Assembly (NCBI RefSeq): GCF_002135345.1
Contig: NZ_NEGI01000009.1
Location: forward strand, 1-64,000
DNA length: 64,000 nt
Source of the DNA: Acinetobacter sp. ANC 4648
GTDB taxonomy: Bacteria; Pseudomonadota; Gammaproteobacteria; Pseudomonadales; Moraxellaceae
Reading direction: 5' to 3'
Shown: piece after piece, positions 36,813-46,751 of the stretch
Position numbering within the stretch: position 1 is the stretch's first letter
How the letters are laid out: the number at the start of each line of letters is the position of its first letter
Translations under genes and position numbers: made by a program
The notes under the pieces: model-generated
Told to the model about the DNA's origin: nothing
Seen by the model: the letters and a program-made list of their open reading frames with translations, nothing else
Database searches by the model: none

Positions 36813-38123
36813 ATGGCGTCATCCAATATTGCTACACCTGAAGTTGCTACAAACTCTAAAGCTCGTGTTTTATTTGCGAGTCTTGTCGGTACAACCATCG
36901 AATTTTTTGATTTTTATATTTATGCCACTGCTGCAGTGCTTATTTTTCCGCATTTGTTCTTTCCTGCAAGTACAGACCCGACCACCGCAGTTATTCAATC
37001 TTTAGCAACATTTGCAATTGCCTTTATTGCCCGTCCAATTGGTGCAGCACTATTTGGACATTTAGGTGACCGTATTGGTCGTAAAGCCACTTTAGTTGCT
37101 GCCTTACTGACCATGGGAGTTTCGACTGTCTGTATCGGCTTACTACCAACCTATCATCAAATTGGACTGGCTGCACCGCTGTTACTTGCGCTTTGCCGCT
37201 TAGGGCAAGGTCTAGGTCTAGGTGGCGAATGGAGTGGTGCCGTATTACTGGCCACAGAAAATGCCCCTGAAGGGAAACGTGCTTGGTATGGAATGTTTCC
37301 TCAACTGGGTGCACCAATTGGCTTTATTCTCGCTACGGGCTCGTTCTTAACCCTTGGTGCATTTATGTCTGAAGCAGACTTTATGCAATGGGGCTGGCGT
37401 ATTCCATTTATTGCAAGTGCTGTACTGGTGATTGTCGGTTTATGGATTCGCTTACAATTGCATGAAACACCTGCATTCCAAAAAGTGTTAGATAAACAAA
37501 AAGAAGTGAACATTCCATTTAAAGTAGTAATAACTGAACACTTTCCAATGCTCGTGCTTGGTACAATTGCTGCAATCTGTACCTTTGTGGTGTTCTACCT
37601 CACCACAGTATTTGCACTGAATTGGGGAACCACCCAACTTGGTTATACACGCGCTGAATTCCTACAAATGCAATTAGTTGCAACCTTATGCTTCGCGGCA
37701 TTCATTCCACTATCTGCTATTTTTGCAGAGAAATTTGGCCGTAAAGCAACCTCAATTGGCGTATGTATTGGTTGTGCACTTTTTGGTTTAGTGTTTGCCA
37801 ATATGCTCGAATCTGGCAGTACTTTGATCGTGTTTCTATTTCTGTGTACTGGTTTAGGCTTGATGGGGATGACTTATGGCCCTATTGGAACGGTATTGTC
37901 AGAAATTTTTCCAATCTCTGTACGTTATACAGGTTCTGCGTTAACCTTTAACCTTGCAGGTATTTTTGGCGCTTCATTTGCACCATTAATTGCTACAAAA
38001 CTTGCAACGACTTATGGTTTATATGCAGTAGGTTATTACTTATCTGCGGCATCAATTCTTTCACTTTTAGCATTCTTAGCCATCCGTGAAACCAAAAATG
38101 ATGATGTAAACAACCAAATCTAA
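36813..38123 (+). CDS. MFS transporter, metabolite:H+ symporter type
   Basis: A 436-residue carrier with twelve membrane helices. The opening (ASLVGTTIEFFDFYIYATAA) and the loop GHLGDRIGRKATLVAALLTMG are characteristic of the metabolite:H+ symporter branch (ShiA, KgtP, ProP relatives); the mirrored loop in the second half is EKFGRKATSIG. Substrates in this branch are shikimate, 2-oxoglutarate, betaine and other small acids; this one is not settled. An AAGG-type ribosome site precedes the start. Confidence 0.9.
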   Translation: MASSNIATPEVATNSKARVLFASLVGTTIEFFDFYIYATAAVLIFPHLFFPASTDPTTAVIQSLATFAIAFIARPIGAALFGHLGDRIGRKATLVAALLTMGVSTVCIGLLPTYHQIGLAAPLLLALCRLGQGLGLGGEWSGAVLLATENAPEGKRAWYGMFPQLGAPIGFILATGSFLTLGAFMSEADFMQWGWRIPFIASAVLVIVGLWIRLQLHETPAFQKVLDKQKEVNIPFKVVITEHFPMLVLGTIAAICTFVVFYLTTVFALNWGTTQLGYTRAEFLQMQLVATLCFAAFIPLSAIFAEKFGRKATSIGVCIGCALFGLVFANMLESGSTLIVFLFLCTGLGLMGMTYGPIGTVLSEIFPISVRYTGSALTFNLAGIFGASFAPLIATKLATTYGLYAVGYYLSAASILSLLAFLAIRETKNDDVNNQI

Positions 38124-38139
38124 CATGCTTTTATTTATT

Positions 38140-38168
38140 AAAAAGCCAGCAGATTCTGCTGGCTTTTT
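38140..38168 (+). terminator. Terminator after the MFS gene, likely bidirectional
   Basis: A 13-bp stem (38140-38152 with 38156-38168) with A-run and T-run at its base. It can also serve the convergent gene at 38202. Confidence 0.9.
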
Positions 38169-38201
38169 AATTGAAAAAATATAGCGAAACCAAACAATCA
38201 C

Positions 38202-38546
38202 TTATTGTTCCAGCTGTAATTCCGCCATCATCAATTCATAAGTTTCATTAAAAATTTCCCGATCACCACCTGCGGTGTAAAAACTCGGAATAATAAAAGT
38301 TACAATTTCTTGAGTTTCTTGGGTGAAATACAAATGATTTACAAGTGCTTCTAAATCACAATCCTCAATTCCACAAGTTTTAATTAAGTTTTCAAATTGT
38401 TGATAGAATTTTTTGGCAAAACTCTCTGCATTAACATCATCAGCTACATCGAACTCATTCTCAAGTGACTTTAAGCCTTTTTCTAATTGTTCTGATTGTG
38501 CTTCTGACAGACCAAAAAGTATTCCAACTTCTTTATAAAATGTCAT
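38202..38546 (-). CDS. Hypothetical acidic protein
   Basis: A 114-residue soluble protein, strongly acidic and probably helical, with no signal or membrane segment. A CGIEDC pair (two cysteines four apart) lies in the middle. GGGCG before the start is a good ribosome site. I recognise no family. It stands alone between a convergent MFS gene and a metallophosphoesterase gene. Confidence 0.7.
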   Translation of the reverse strand: MTFYKEVGILFGLSEAQSEQLEKGLKSLENEFDVADDVNAESFAKKFYQQFENLIKTCGIEDCDLEALVNHLYFTQETQEIVTFIIPSFYTAGGDREIFNETYELMMAELQLEQ

Positions 38547-38798
38547 ATTATCGCCCTCTATTGTTTTTTATTTGCCTGCTTTAATACACTTAAATACATA
38601 TTTGTGAAGCATTTCACATTCTATTTTTTATAGAATATACACGGAAAAAAACAGATAGAGAACCCATTCACAAAAAATAATTTTCATTAACTATTAAATA
38701 TTTACACTGAATTTAGCCATATTTAATAATTACTCTAATCACGTCTACCTGACAACTTTATCTACCTGAACTCAGTTTCATATATGTAGAGAGAGACT

Positions 38799-39809
38799 TT
38801 AACGCAGTTCAATAATATCAATGGTTGGTGGTACACAAAATCGGAATGGTACGCCGACCATACCAGTACCCACACTCACAAAAACATCCGCATTTTCATG
38901 TTGATATAATCCGCGCTTATGCCCAAGGATCGATACTTTTTTCATCACATAGCTGGTTATCCAAGGTAATTGAACCTGCCCACCATGCGTATGTCCTGAA
39001 AGCATTAAAGGTCTAGTTGGTAAGTTCGGTACCATATCTACGGTATCCGGATTATGCGATAAAATGAGCCAAGGTTTATCCTGCGGTAAATCAGGCATAT
39101 AACGCATATCAGTTTTACCTGCCCATAAATCCCCTACGCCAAGCAAGCGAAACTCATCAAACTCAACGATTTTTCCTTCAATATCCATCACATTATTTTG
39201 TTCAAGTGCTTGGCGTAATAAGGCTTGAATGGGTGGACCAGGATACTGTTCATCATGATTACCATTCACCGAATAGATGGGTACTTTAATCTGTTTTAAT
39301 ATTGCCAATTCTTCGACTAACTTATTTTCTGGCTCATAAGTCCAATCCCCTGCAACAACCACACAATCTGGATTTTGTTGATTTATTTTCTTCACAATGC
39401 TTTTAAGCTGACGCTCATGTCCTGAAAATAAACCAATATGTAAATCTGCAATCAATGCGATCCGAACAGGAGTTTTAAATGCTTGCTCTGGGCTCAATTT
39501 ATACTGAAGAGTACGGACATGAACCATATGTGGTTCAATAAAACGCGCATAAATCAATAAACTACTGAGTAAAAATATAAAAATACTTTGCTGTATCGAA
39601 AAGATATTCAGCCAACCTGCATATACACTATAAAATAACAACGGAAATAATAAATAAGACAAGTAGAATGCAAGCAGATGAACAAAAGATTTAAAAGGAT
39701 GAATGGTTTCCGTTCTGGACTGACTTAGCCAAGCTTGCGCAATCCCCCATACCAATAGGATGGTAAAGCTAATATAAAAATAGAAGGTGATTGAAGCAGT
39801 CGTCCACAT
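38799..39809 (-). CDS. Membrane-anchored metallophosphoesterase (YaeI-like)
   Basis: A 336-residue protein. Residues about 1-95 hold three membrane helices; the rest is a calcineurin-like phosphoesterase with all metal motifs: IADLHIG, GDWTYE, NGNHDE, SHNPD and SGHTHGGQ. Relatives include YkuE/YaeI, some of which hydrolyse pyrophosphate bonds of lipid intermediates. The substrate here is open. Divergent from a phospholipase D-like lipoprotein gene with 96 bases between. Confidence 0.9.
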   Translation of the reverse strand: MWTTASITFYFYISFTILLVWGIAQAWLSQSRTETIHPFKSFVHLLAFYLSYLLFPLLFYSVYAGWLNIFSIQQSIFIFLLSSLLIYARFIEPHMVHVRTLQYKLSPEQAFKTPVRIALIADLHIGLFSGHERQLKSIVKKINQQNPDCVVVAGDWTYEPENKLVEELAILKQIKVPIYSVNGNHDEQYPGPPIQALLRQALEQNNVMDIEGKIVEFDEFRLLGVGDLWAGKTDMRYMPDLPQDKPWLILSHNPDTVDMVPNLPTRPLMLSGHTHGGQVQLPWITSYVMKKVSILGHKRGLYQHENADVFVSVGTGMVGVPFRFCVPPTIDIIELR

Positions 39810-39905
39810 ATTGAATCTCTCGGGCTTAAAACACCCATCGTCTCTTTATTTATCTTTTAAGTAATGACAACTATACTCTAGCTCAGTGGATTCTCTGAAA
39901 GTATT

Positions 39906-41534
39906 ATGGCGCAAACGATCGAAACAACGATTCAATTACATCAAATGGATAACAGCCCTATGTTATCTGCTAAAACAGCTATTCTGCTAAGCACATGTTT
40001 AGTTTTCGGCTTGTCTGCATGTAGTACATTACCCAAACAAGATATCATTAAACCACAATTTGCTTATGATATTGATACAGACGATACACATTTAGCCCAA
40101 ATCATTGCTCCCTTAAAAAAACAAAATCCAGATTTAACCGGTTACCACATTTTATATGATCCCCTAGAAGCAATTGCTGCACGTATTCACTTAATTGATA
40201 CCGCAGAAAAGACCCTAGACTTACAATATTACATTTGGGATAACGATAAAATTGGAGCATTAGCGCTCTATAAAATCATTCAAGCGGCTGATCGTGGCGT
40301 CAAAGTTCGCCTACTGATTGATGATAATAATGCCAAATCCATGGAAGCCGTTTATTTAGCATTAGATCAACATCCTAATATTGAAGTTAAACTGTTTAAC
40401 CCTTATCGTTTTAGACGAATTCGGCCTATTGATATGGTGCTTGATTTAAAACGTATTAATCGCCGAATGCACAACAAAACGTTTACTGCTGACAATCAAG
40501 TTGCATTGATTGGCGGCCGGAATATGAGCAATCAATATTATAACCTCAGCGACAATTATCAATTTTCTGATGTCGATGTAATGCTGGTTGGACAAGCGGT
40601 TGATGATATTACCCATTCATTTGATGAGTATTGGAATCATAGCTATGCCTACTCTGTGAGAAAGATTGTTAATGCGCAACAATACAACTTGCGCTATGAA
40701 AGTCTAAAAGAACAACTTACCCAGCATTATGAAGAAATTACCGTTCAAAACTATTTAGATTTAAGTAATCGTTCCAATGACTTTGACAATTGGTTAAACC
40801 AACATATCCAACTCGATTGGGTCAAAGCAGAAGTGATTAAAGATGCCCCCGACAAAGTCAAAGCCAAAGCTAAAAAAGAAGAACATCTTAACTTCCAAAT
40901 GGTAAAACATTTAGAGATTCCAGACCACAGCGTCGATATAATTTCTGCGTACTTTGTGCCACAAAAAAAAGGAGAAGAAAAGCTCAGTGAACTTGCGAAA
41001 GATGGTGTACAAGTTCGCGTCTTAACCAACTCATTTAAAGCCAATGATGTCTCTCTTGTACATGCTTTTTATGCAAAATATCGAGTCGACTTACTCAAAA
41101 ATGGAGTCGAACTTTATGAGTTCTTACCAGCACTTCCAGATGTCGATAACGAAAGCAATCGAGAGCTGTCTAAAAAAGCCAAAGTCAGTTTAAAAGGTCT
41201 CAGTCGTTCCAGTTTACATGCTAAATTGATGGCGATTGATGAAAAACAAGTTTTTATTGGTTCATTTAACTTTGACCCACGTTCAGCCAATTTAAATACT
41301 GAAATTGGTGTGATTATTAATAGTCCACCACTGGCTAATTATGTACATAAAACGCTAGATGCTAATTTAAAAAAGTATGCCTATAAATTAGTCCTCAACC
41401 CTGATCAAAAAATCACTTGGCAACATCAAACACCGAATGGCATTGTCACTTTAACCAAAGAACCCAAAATGAAATGGTGGCAAAAAGCTGGCGTTAAATT
41501 TATTTCTTGGTTACCAATTGAAGGCTTTATGTAA
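39906..41534 (+). CDS. Phospholipase D-family lipoprotein
   Basis: A 542-residue protein with two HKD motifs: HNKTFTAD near residues 188-195 and HAKLMAID near 438-445, each followed by the GG/GS-N segment (GGRNMSNQY, GSFNFDPRS). Two HKDs make one active site for phosphatidyl transfer or hydrolysis, as in phospholipase D and cardiolipin synthase C. The signal sequence ends in LSAC, a lipobox, after an unusually long N-terminus; a Met at residue 19 (39960) would give a normal lipoprotein signal and may be the real start. Acinetobacter species have several such PLDs. Confidence 0.9.
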   Translation: MAQTIETTIQLHQMDNSPMLSAKTAILLSTCLVFGLSACSTLPKQDIIKPQFAYDIDTDDTHLAQIIAPLKKQNPDLTGYHILYDPLEAIAARIHLIDTAEKTLDLQYYIWDNDKIGALALYKIIQAADRGVKVRLLIDDNNAKSMEAVYLALDQHPNIEVKLFNPYRFRRIRPIDMVLDLKRINRRMHNKTFTADNQVALIGGRNMSNQYYNLSDNYQFSDVDVMLVGQAVDDITHSFDEYWNHSYAYSVRKIVNAQQYNLRYESLKEQLTQHYEEITVQNYLDLSNRSNDFDNWLNQHIQLDWVKAEVIKDAPDKVKAKAKKEEHLNFQMVKHLEIPDHSVDIISAYFVPQKKGEEKLSELAKDGVQVRVLTNSFKANDVSLVHAFYAKYRVDLLKNGVELYEFLPALPDVDNESNRELSKKAKVSLKGLSRSSLHAKLMAIDEKQVFIGSFNFDPRSANLNTEIGVIINSPPLANYVHKTLDANLKKYAYKLVLNPDQKITWQHQTPNGIVTLTKEPKMKWWQKAGVKFISWLPIEGFM

Positions 41535-41593
41535 GCGTTAATAAGCTTAATTCAAAGTAGGGTTATTAAGAAACCCTACCTTGTTCAACTTAT

Positions 41594-42412
41594 TTATGAA
41601 TGAATAAGTACTTCACGTTGCAAATCTGCAAGACCTTGTTGCATCATTTCTTGCACATGCTGAGTCAGCGTTTCAATGGTATGCCCTTCTACAGAAATTG
41701 CAGGCAAGGTTTTTAAATGTGCCATCACCTTCGGCATTTCTAACACTGCTTGCACATGCTCCATAAAATTTATATCACCAATAAATGGAGCGACTGTATC
41801 TAACTCACCCTTTTTATTGACATAACAAATCAAACAAATTTGTACAGGTTTTTGCGCTTCAATTGCCGCACCTAAAATACGACCATGTACTTTTTTAACC
41901 CGCGTACCATCTGTCGTAGTCGCTTCAGGAAAAAATAGTACGGGGATATCTTTCATTAAAAATGTGGTGATCTGTTCACGAATACGGGCTGAATCACCCG
42001 AGCCACGCTTAATAAAGAGCGTTCCCCCTCCCTTGGCGAGCTTACCAAAAATTGGCCACTTTTCTATTTCAGCTTTAGCGAGGAAAAAAACCCGAGCACC
42101 TGAACCCAGTACAGCTACATCTAACCACGAAATGTGATTACTCACCCAAAGTGCGGGCTGTCTTGGAATATCACCATGCACACGTAAATCAATATTAAAT
42201 ACATCACATAACCGACGACAAAAATACTGTACATAACGCGTATTAAGCGGATTATTCGGATCTTTATAGAGTTGGTGACGGAAAACCAAATAAAAACCTT
42301 CAGCAATCACGGTCGTGCCCGTAACCAACTTTTTACTATATAAAAAAAGTTTAGATACCGCACTTAACTTAGATGGGGCTTTCGACTTTTTTGCATATTG
42401 TTCTTGAGTCAT
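41594..42412 (-). CDS. 1-acyl-glycerol-3-phosphate acyltransferase-like protein (PlsC family)
   Basis: A 272-residue membrane acyltransferase with the catalytic NHISWLD (HX4D) and the substrate-binding block FIKRGSGDSARI and FPEATTTDG. It has one hydrophobic segment near the N-terminus. PlsC-family enzymes acylate lysophosphatidate or related lysolipids; Acinetobacter has several paralogues and this one cannot be placed. It converges on the PLD gene. Confidence 0.9.
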   Translation of the reverse strand: MTQEQYAKKSKAPSKLSAVSKLFLYSKKLVTGTTVIAEGFYLVFRHQLYKDPNNPLNTRYVQYFCRRLCDVFNIDLRVHGDIPRQPALWVSNHISWLDVAVLGSGARVFFLAKAEIEKWPIFGKLAKGGGTLFIKRGSGDSARIREQITTFLMKDIPVLFFPEATTTDGTRVKKVHGRILGAAIEAQKPVQICLICYVNKKGELDTVAPFIGDINFMEHVQAVLEMPKVMAHLKTLPAISVEGHTIETLTQHVQEMMQQGLADLQREVLIHS

Positions 42413-42802
42413 AGATGCTCACTAAATAGAGAATACTTATTTAAATGTCATTTTCAACATTGTATACATTTACACAAAAAGTTGCATTGATCATAAAAAC
42501 AGAACAAATCAGCTAAACATTGAGCATTTTATTTTGGCATCTCATTCTCTAATCTAGATCTTAGCCAGTAATATATGTTCGGGTTCTGTTAATTATGCAA
42601 ACGCTCAAAATATTTAAAAGTGTCTACAAAATAAATCGAAGGCTAAGGCTCAGTACCTTACTGGGCTACATTATTTTGTATTGTGGCAGTTTAGTTTTAC
42701 TGTCTAAAATATTTATTGCAATTCTTTAATTCCCTTTCGCACTAAGCTCTCCGTTTACTTTAGAATGAAGAGATAAAGCCAATTAATAGAGTCTAAATAT
42801 CT
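42413..42802. other. Intergenic region plsC-like / hflX
   Basis: About 390 AT-rich bases. It holds a candidate small membrane protein gene (42595-42729) and otherwise the promoters of the two flanking genes, with no clear box seen. No hfq gene precedes hflX, unlike in enterobacteria. Confidence 0.5.
42595..42729 (+). CDS. Candidate 44-residue membrane microprotein
   Basis: The frame gives a basic N-terminus (Lys5, Lys8, Lys12, Arg15-16, Arg18) followed by a hydrophobic helix (STLLGYIILYCGSLVLLS) and a short tail, the layout of a single-pass inner-membrane peptide. The DNA upstream has no good ribosome site (only a weak GGG). It precedes hflX by 73 bases. No homologue is recognised, so it may be chance. 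Confidence 0.35.
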   Translation: MQTLKIFKSVYKINRRLRLSTLLGYIILYCGSLVLLSKIFIAIL

Positions 42803-44143
42803 GTGGAATATTCTGAGCAACATCAAGGTAGTGAACGAGCTGTTTTAGTCAGTGTCTCTGTACAAATGCTAGAAGACCTTGATGAAGAAGAGTTTCGCCT
42901 ATTGGCCAAATCTGCGGGTGCAGAAATTTTAGAACATATTCACGCTCAACGTATAAAACCCGATCCAAAATACTTTATTGGCTCAGGTAAAGCCGAAGAA
43001 ATTGCTGAGCAAGTTAAAGCCTTAGAAGCTGACTTGGTGATTTTTGATCATGCACTCAGCCCATCTCAAGAACGAAATTTAGAAAAAGTGATTCAATGTC
43101 GTGTCATTGATCGTACACGACTCATTCTTGATATTTTTGCACAACGCGCACGAACACATGAAGGAAAGCTACAGGTTGAACTGGCGCAATTAAACCACTT
43201 ATCGTCTCGTCTTGTTGGTGGTCGAATTAATTTAGACAGCCAAAAAGGCGGTATTGGATTGCGTGGGCCAGGTGAAACTCAACTGGAAACCGACCGTCGT
43301 TTACTTCGTTTACGCATTGGGCAACTGCAAGATAAATTAGAAAAAGTCCGTCAAACACGTATCCAAGGTCGTGCTGCACGTCAAAAAGCAGCCATTCCAA
43401 CAGTCTCATTGGTTGGATATACCAATGCGGGGAAATCGACACTGTTTAATATCTTAGCCAACTCCGACGTCTATGCAGCCGATCAATTGTTTGCAACCTT
43501 AGATCCAACGCTACGACGTTTAAATTGGGATGGTATTGGAGCTTTAGTCTTGGCAGACACTGTAGGCTTCGTACGGAATCTTGCCCATGCACTGGTTGAG
43601 TCATTTAAAGCCACACTGGAAGAAACACTGGAAGCCACTTTACTATTGCATGTAATTGATTCAAGCAGCCCAGAAATGTTAGAACAAATTGAGGCCGTCG
43701 AAAAAGTACTCAAAGAAATTGGCACCGATGTTCCAATATTACGTGTCTACAATAAAATTGACCAATCTGGCGAAGAGGCGAAAATTATTTATGCTCAACC
43801 GCATATGCCTGAATCCGTATACGTATCAGCGCACTCAGGACAGGGTTTAGATTTATTACGCCAAGCAGTACAAGAATGCTTAATGGGACAAATTCAAAAT
43901 TTTGATGTTGTGCTTAAGCCTGCGTATGGCAAATTACGCACCCAACTCTATGCATTAAATGTGATTCAAGATGAAAGTTTTGATGATGCAGGAAATTTAC
44001 ATTTAAGCGTGATGATCGCACCACATAAACTGGAGCAACTCATTAAACAAGCGCATTTACCGATTGATGAGATACTCGGAATCAAGGCTGAACAATTCAA
44101 AAGACCTTTAGAAGAGTTTGAAATTAAACCGAATATCGGTTAA
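42803..44143 (+). CDS. hflX: Ribosome-associated GTPase HflX
   Basis: HflX binds the 50S subunit and splits stalled or hibernating ribosomes after heat or other stress. The 446 residues begin with the HflX N-terminal domain (AEILEHIHAQRIKPDPKYFIGSGKAEEI), then the glycine-rich GGIGLRGPGETQLE helical region, then the G domain with G1 GYTNAGKST (about residue 205), G3 DTVGF and G4 NKID. Initiation is at GTG (42803), with no better ATG in the frame near it. Confidence 0.96.
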   Translation: MEYSEQHQGSERAVLVSVSVQMLEDLDEEEFRLLAKSAGAEILEHIHAQRIKPDPKYFIGSGKAEEIAEQVKALEADLVIFDHALSPSQERNLEKVIQCRVIDRTRLILDIFAQRARTHEGKLQVELAQLNHLSSRLVGGRINLDSQKGGIGLRGPGETQLETDRRLLRLRIGQLQDKLEKVRQTRIQGRAARQKAAIPTVSLVGYTNAGKSTLFNILANSDVYAADQLFATLDPTLRRLNWDGIGALVLADTVGFVRNLAHALVESFKATLEETLEATLLLHVIDSSSPEMLEQIEAVEKVLKEIGTDVPILRVYNKIDQSGEEAKIIYAQPHMPESVYVSAHSGQGLDLLRQAVQECLMGQIQNFDVVLKPAYGKLRTQLYALNVIQDESFDDAGNLHLSVMIAPHKLEQLIKQAHLPIDEILGIKAEQFKRPLEEFEIKPNIG

Positions 44144-44180
44144 AAGGTGAAAGGTATAGTTTATTTATAAATCAGCAGAC

Positions 44181-44552
44181 ATGCATTATTTCAAAAATAT
44201 TGATTGGCCAGCTTGGATTTTTACACTCGGACTGATTATCTTCTTCCGTGAAGGATCAGTTCTGATGATGTCTCAATTCAACCACCCTGAATTGGGTAAT
44301 CTCATCGGTTTATTAAGTTTATTATTCGTTCTAGTACTGCTGCGAAAATTTAAAAAAATTCCATCACGTCTGGTCGATACCAACAATAAACTGATGAAAG
44401 AAAGTGGCTTTGCCTTCTTACCAATTTGTGCTGGTTCGTTGCTCATGTTAGTGAGTATGGGGAAAGAAATTCCATTATTTTTATTGGTGATGTGCGTCAG
44501 TACACTTATCCCACTATGGGTTTATGCCAAAATGGCGAAGAAGTGGTTATAG
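44181..44552 (+). CDS. CidA/LrgA-like membrane protein
   Basis: A 123-residue protein with about four membrane helices. Similarity to LrgA/CidA is modest by eye (FREGSVLMM, GNLIGLLSLLFVL), but the LrgB-type gene 9 bases downstream makes it the expected partner. LrgA/LrgB are described as holin-like or as transporters of small carbon compounds such as pyruvate. Follows hflX by 37 bases. Confidence 0.75.
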   Translation: MHYFKNIDWPAWIFTLGLIIFFREGSVLMMSQFNHPELGNLIGLLSLLFVLVLLRKFKKIPSRLVDTNNKLMKESGFAFLPICAGSLLMLVSMGKEIPLFLLVMCVSTLIPLWVYAKMAKKWL

Positions 44553-44561
44553 GAGCTCATC

Positions 44562-45230
44562 ATGTTTAGTATTCTCGTTGGTTTCCTGATTACCCTAATT
44601 GCTTACTTAGCAGCAAAACCAGTAAATAAAAGATTTCCACAAATACCATTATTGGTCATTGCCATGTTTTTTGTCATTGGACTTTTATTGTTACTTAAAA
44701 TTCCGTATGAACAATATAATCTTCAAATGAATGGTATTTTTAGTCATTTACTGGGCTATGTCACTGTAGCACTGGCTATTCCACTGGCTGCAATGCGTTT
44801 TGATGATTTACCCCTTAAATCTATGATTGGAATTTTAGTTTTTGCCAGTATTAGTGCTGTCGCTTTACCCATGAGCTTAGCGTATTTACTACATATGTCT
44901 GAACCAACCATCATGGCATTTGCTACACGTGCTGTGACCACACCAATTGCGATTAATATTGCCACTTTATTACACTCACCAGTCACACTTGTGATTTTAA
45001 TTGTGATTTTATCAGGGGTGATTGGTGCAGCATTTTCATCGATTATTTTACGAAATATTCATGATGAACGTGCATCTGGTTTAGCTTTAGGGCTTGCAGC
45101 TCATGCTATTGGTACTGCTCAAGCATGGCAGCGTGGTACAGTTGCTGGTCGTTATGCTGCATTTGGAATGGCAGTAAATGCCGTATTCACGGCGATTTGG
45201 CTACCGATGTTTGTACTAATTATCCAATAA
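44562..45230 (+). CDS. LrgB/CidB-family membrane protein
   Basis: A 222-residue protein with six to seven membrane helices. Diagnostic LrgB stretches are LGYVTVALAIPLA, the ATRAVTTPIAINIA block and LALGLAAHAIGTAQAW near the end. It pairs with the LrgA-like gene immediately upstream (AGGAG ribosome site). No LytR-type regulator is adjacent. Confidence 0.9.
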   Translation: MFSILVGFLITLIAYLAAKPVNKRFPQIPLLVIAMFFVIGLLLLLKIPYEQYNLQMNGIFSHLLGYVTVALAIPLAAMRFDDLPLKSMIGILVFASISAVALPMSLAYLLHMSEPTIMAFATRAVTTPIAINIATLLHSPVTLVILIVILSGVIGAAFSSIILRNIHDERASGLALGLAAHAIGTAQAWQRGTVAGRYAAFGMAVNAVFTAIWLPMFVLIIQ

Positions 45231-45326
45231 ATGTGATTAAGCTCACACTGCATTTGATTGCATCAAATATTTTTTCATCTTAATATAGTTAATTACTTTA
45301 CTTAGTTGATGGCGGACGTTTAAAGA

Positions 45327-45770
45327 ATGGGACTAAATAAATTTATCTTAGCATGCCTATTTTCTACATTAAGTTGTGGGGCAATTGCGCAAGATATCAC
45401 AGGGATTTGGAAAAATATTGATGACAAAACTGGCTCTTCTAAAGCGATTCTCGAGATTCGCAAAGAGTCGAACGGTAGTTATACTGGGAAAATTATTAAA
45501 ATTACACCTCGACCTGGCTATACACCGAAAGATATCTGTGTAGATTGCCCTGCCCCCTATACTAATAAACCAATCTTGGGTTTAGATGTCCTTAAAGGTT
45601 TACAGTTTGTTAAAGAAGATGAATACAATGGTGGACGTATTCTTGATCCTTTGACTGGTAAAATTTACTCTATGAAAGCTAAACTCAGTACAAATGGTAA
45701 ACGACTACAGTTACGCGGTTATGTCGGTGTTTCTGCACTTGGACGTAGTCAAACTTGGATTCGTGACTAA
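45327..45770 (+). CDS. DUF2147 secreted protein, paralogue 1
   Basis: A 147-residue exported protein (signal ending AIA-QD). The mature part is a DUF2147 domain: GIWKNIDDKTGSSKA, a CVDCPAPY motif with two cysteines, GGRILDPLTGKIYSMKAKL and the end GRSQTWIR. It is a predicted small beta-barrel of unknown function. First of three paralogues in the same direction. Confidence 0.9.
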   Translation: MGLNKFILACLFSTLSCGAIAQDITGIWKNIDDKTGSSKAILEIRKESNGSYTGKIIKITPRPGYTPKDICVDCPAPYTNKPILGLDVLKGLQFVKEDEYNGGRILDPLTGKIYSMKAKLSTNGKRLQLRGYVGVSALGRSQTWIRD

Positions 45771-46111
45771 TCTCTATTTAAATCCAATAAAATAATATTT
45801 TATTGTCCTCATTTCCTAAGCTTATGCTCAAAGACATTTAATCAGGTCTTATTACGGTTAAATGTCTTTTGTGGTTATCATGGTACTTAAAACAAAATAC
45901 CTGAGCATGCACTTGTTTAGATCCTATCTTCAACACCATTTTTTGAAAAAAAAATATCACTCATCTGAATTAAAATCTAATATCTATCGTATATCCCAAT
46001 AAAGAATAAGTATTTTTAAAGCCAATAACATGCTAAAAATTAATCAATAAATACTCAAAATGATATGTCTCTATTAAGCTTTGATTAAATTATTCTCAAG
46101 GAGATACTTTT
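45771..46111. other. Spacer between DUF2147 genes
   Basis: About 340 AT-rich bases without a gene. An 11-bp inverted repeat (45830-45840 with 45859-45869) around an 18-base loop, with a T-run in its last arm, may be a terminator. The remainder probably carries the promoter of the second DUF2147 gene. Confidence 0.5.
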
Positions 46112-46561
46112 ATGAAAATTAATATAAAATTATTCAGCACTTGTTTATTATTGAGTATGAGTAATCTTATCTTTGCTCAAGATATTTCAGGTTTATGGCA
46201 AAGTATTGATGATAAAACTGGGGCACCAAAAGGGATCGTTGAATTAAAAAAGGACTCAAACGGCACATACACTGGTACCATCATTAAAGTTACACCACGA
46301 GTGGGTTACACCCCCAAAGAACTATGCGTTAATTGTCCAGCACCATATACCAATAAAAAAATTATTGGCATCAATGCCATTACAGGATTAAGACATATAG
46401 AAGGTAATGATTATTCGGACGGAAAAATCTTAGATCCCAATAGCGGTAAAATTTATAGTCTTAAAGCAAAATTAAATCCGAATGGCAAACGACTACAACT
46501 TAGAGGGTATATTGGGGTTTCTATTCTAGGGCGTAGTCAAACATGGATTCGGATTGAATAA
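46112..46561 (+). CDS. DUF2147 secreted protein, paralogue 2
   Basis: A 149-residue paralogue with signal peptide (cleavage near IFA-QD), GLWQSIDDKTGAPKG, CVNCPAPY and GRSQTWIRIE. AAGGAGA precedes the start at good spacing. Closest in pattern to the first copy. Confidence 0.9.
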   Translation: MKINIKLFSTCLLLSMSNLIFAQDISGLWQSIDDKTGAPKGIVELKKDSNGTYTGTIIKVTPRVGYTPKELCVNCPAPYTNKKIIGINAITGLRHIEGNDYSDGKILDPNSGKIYSLKAKLNPNGKRLQLRGYIGVSILGRSQTWIRIE

Positions 46562-46751
46562 TCTAGTATTCCAACCACTCACGTTAATAATACAAATAAA
46601 AGGATCATCAAAATTGCCTTTAGTTAAATTTTAAGAATGATTTTGAAAAAAATATCAGTTAAAATGCATACTTATTTAAACAAAAATTATATCCAGTTGA
46701 ATGTAAAAGTATTTTACATAACAACTGCCACCAAGGAAGATCTAAAAGAAC

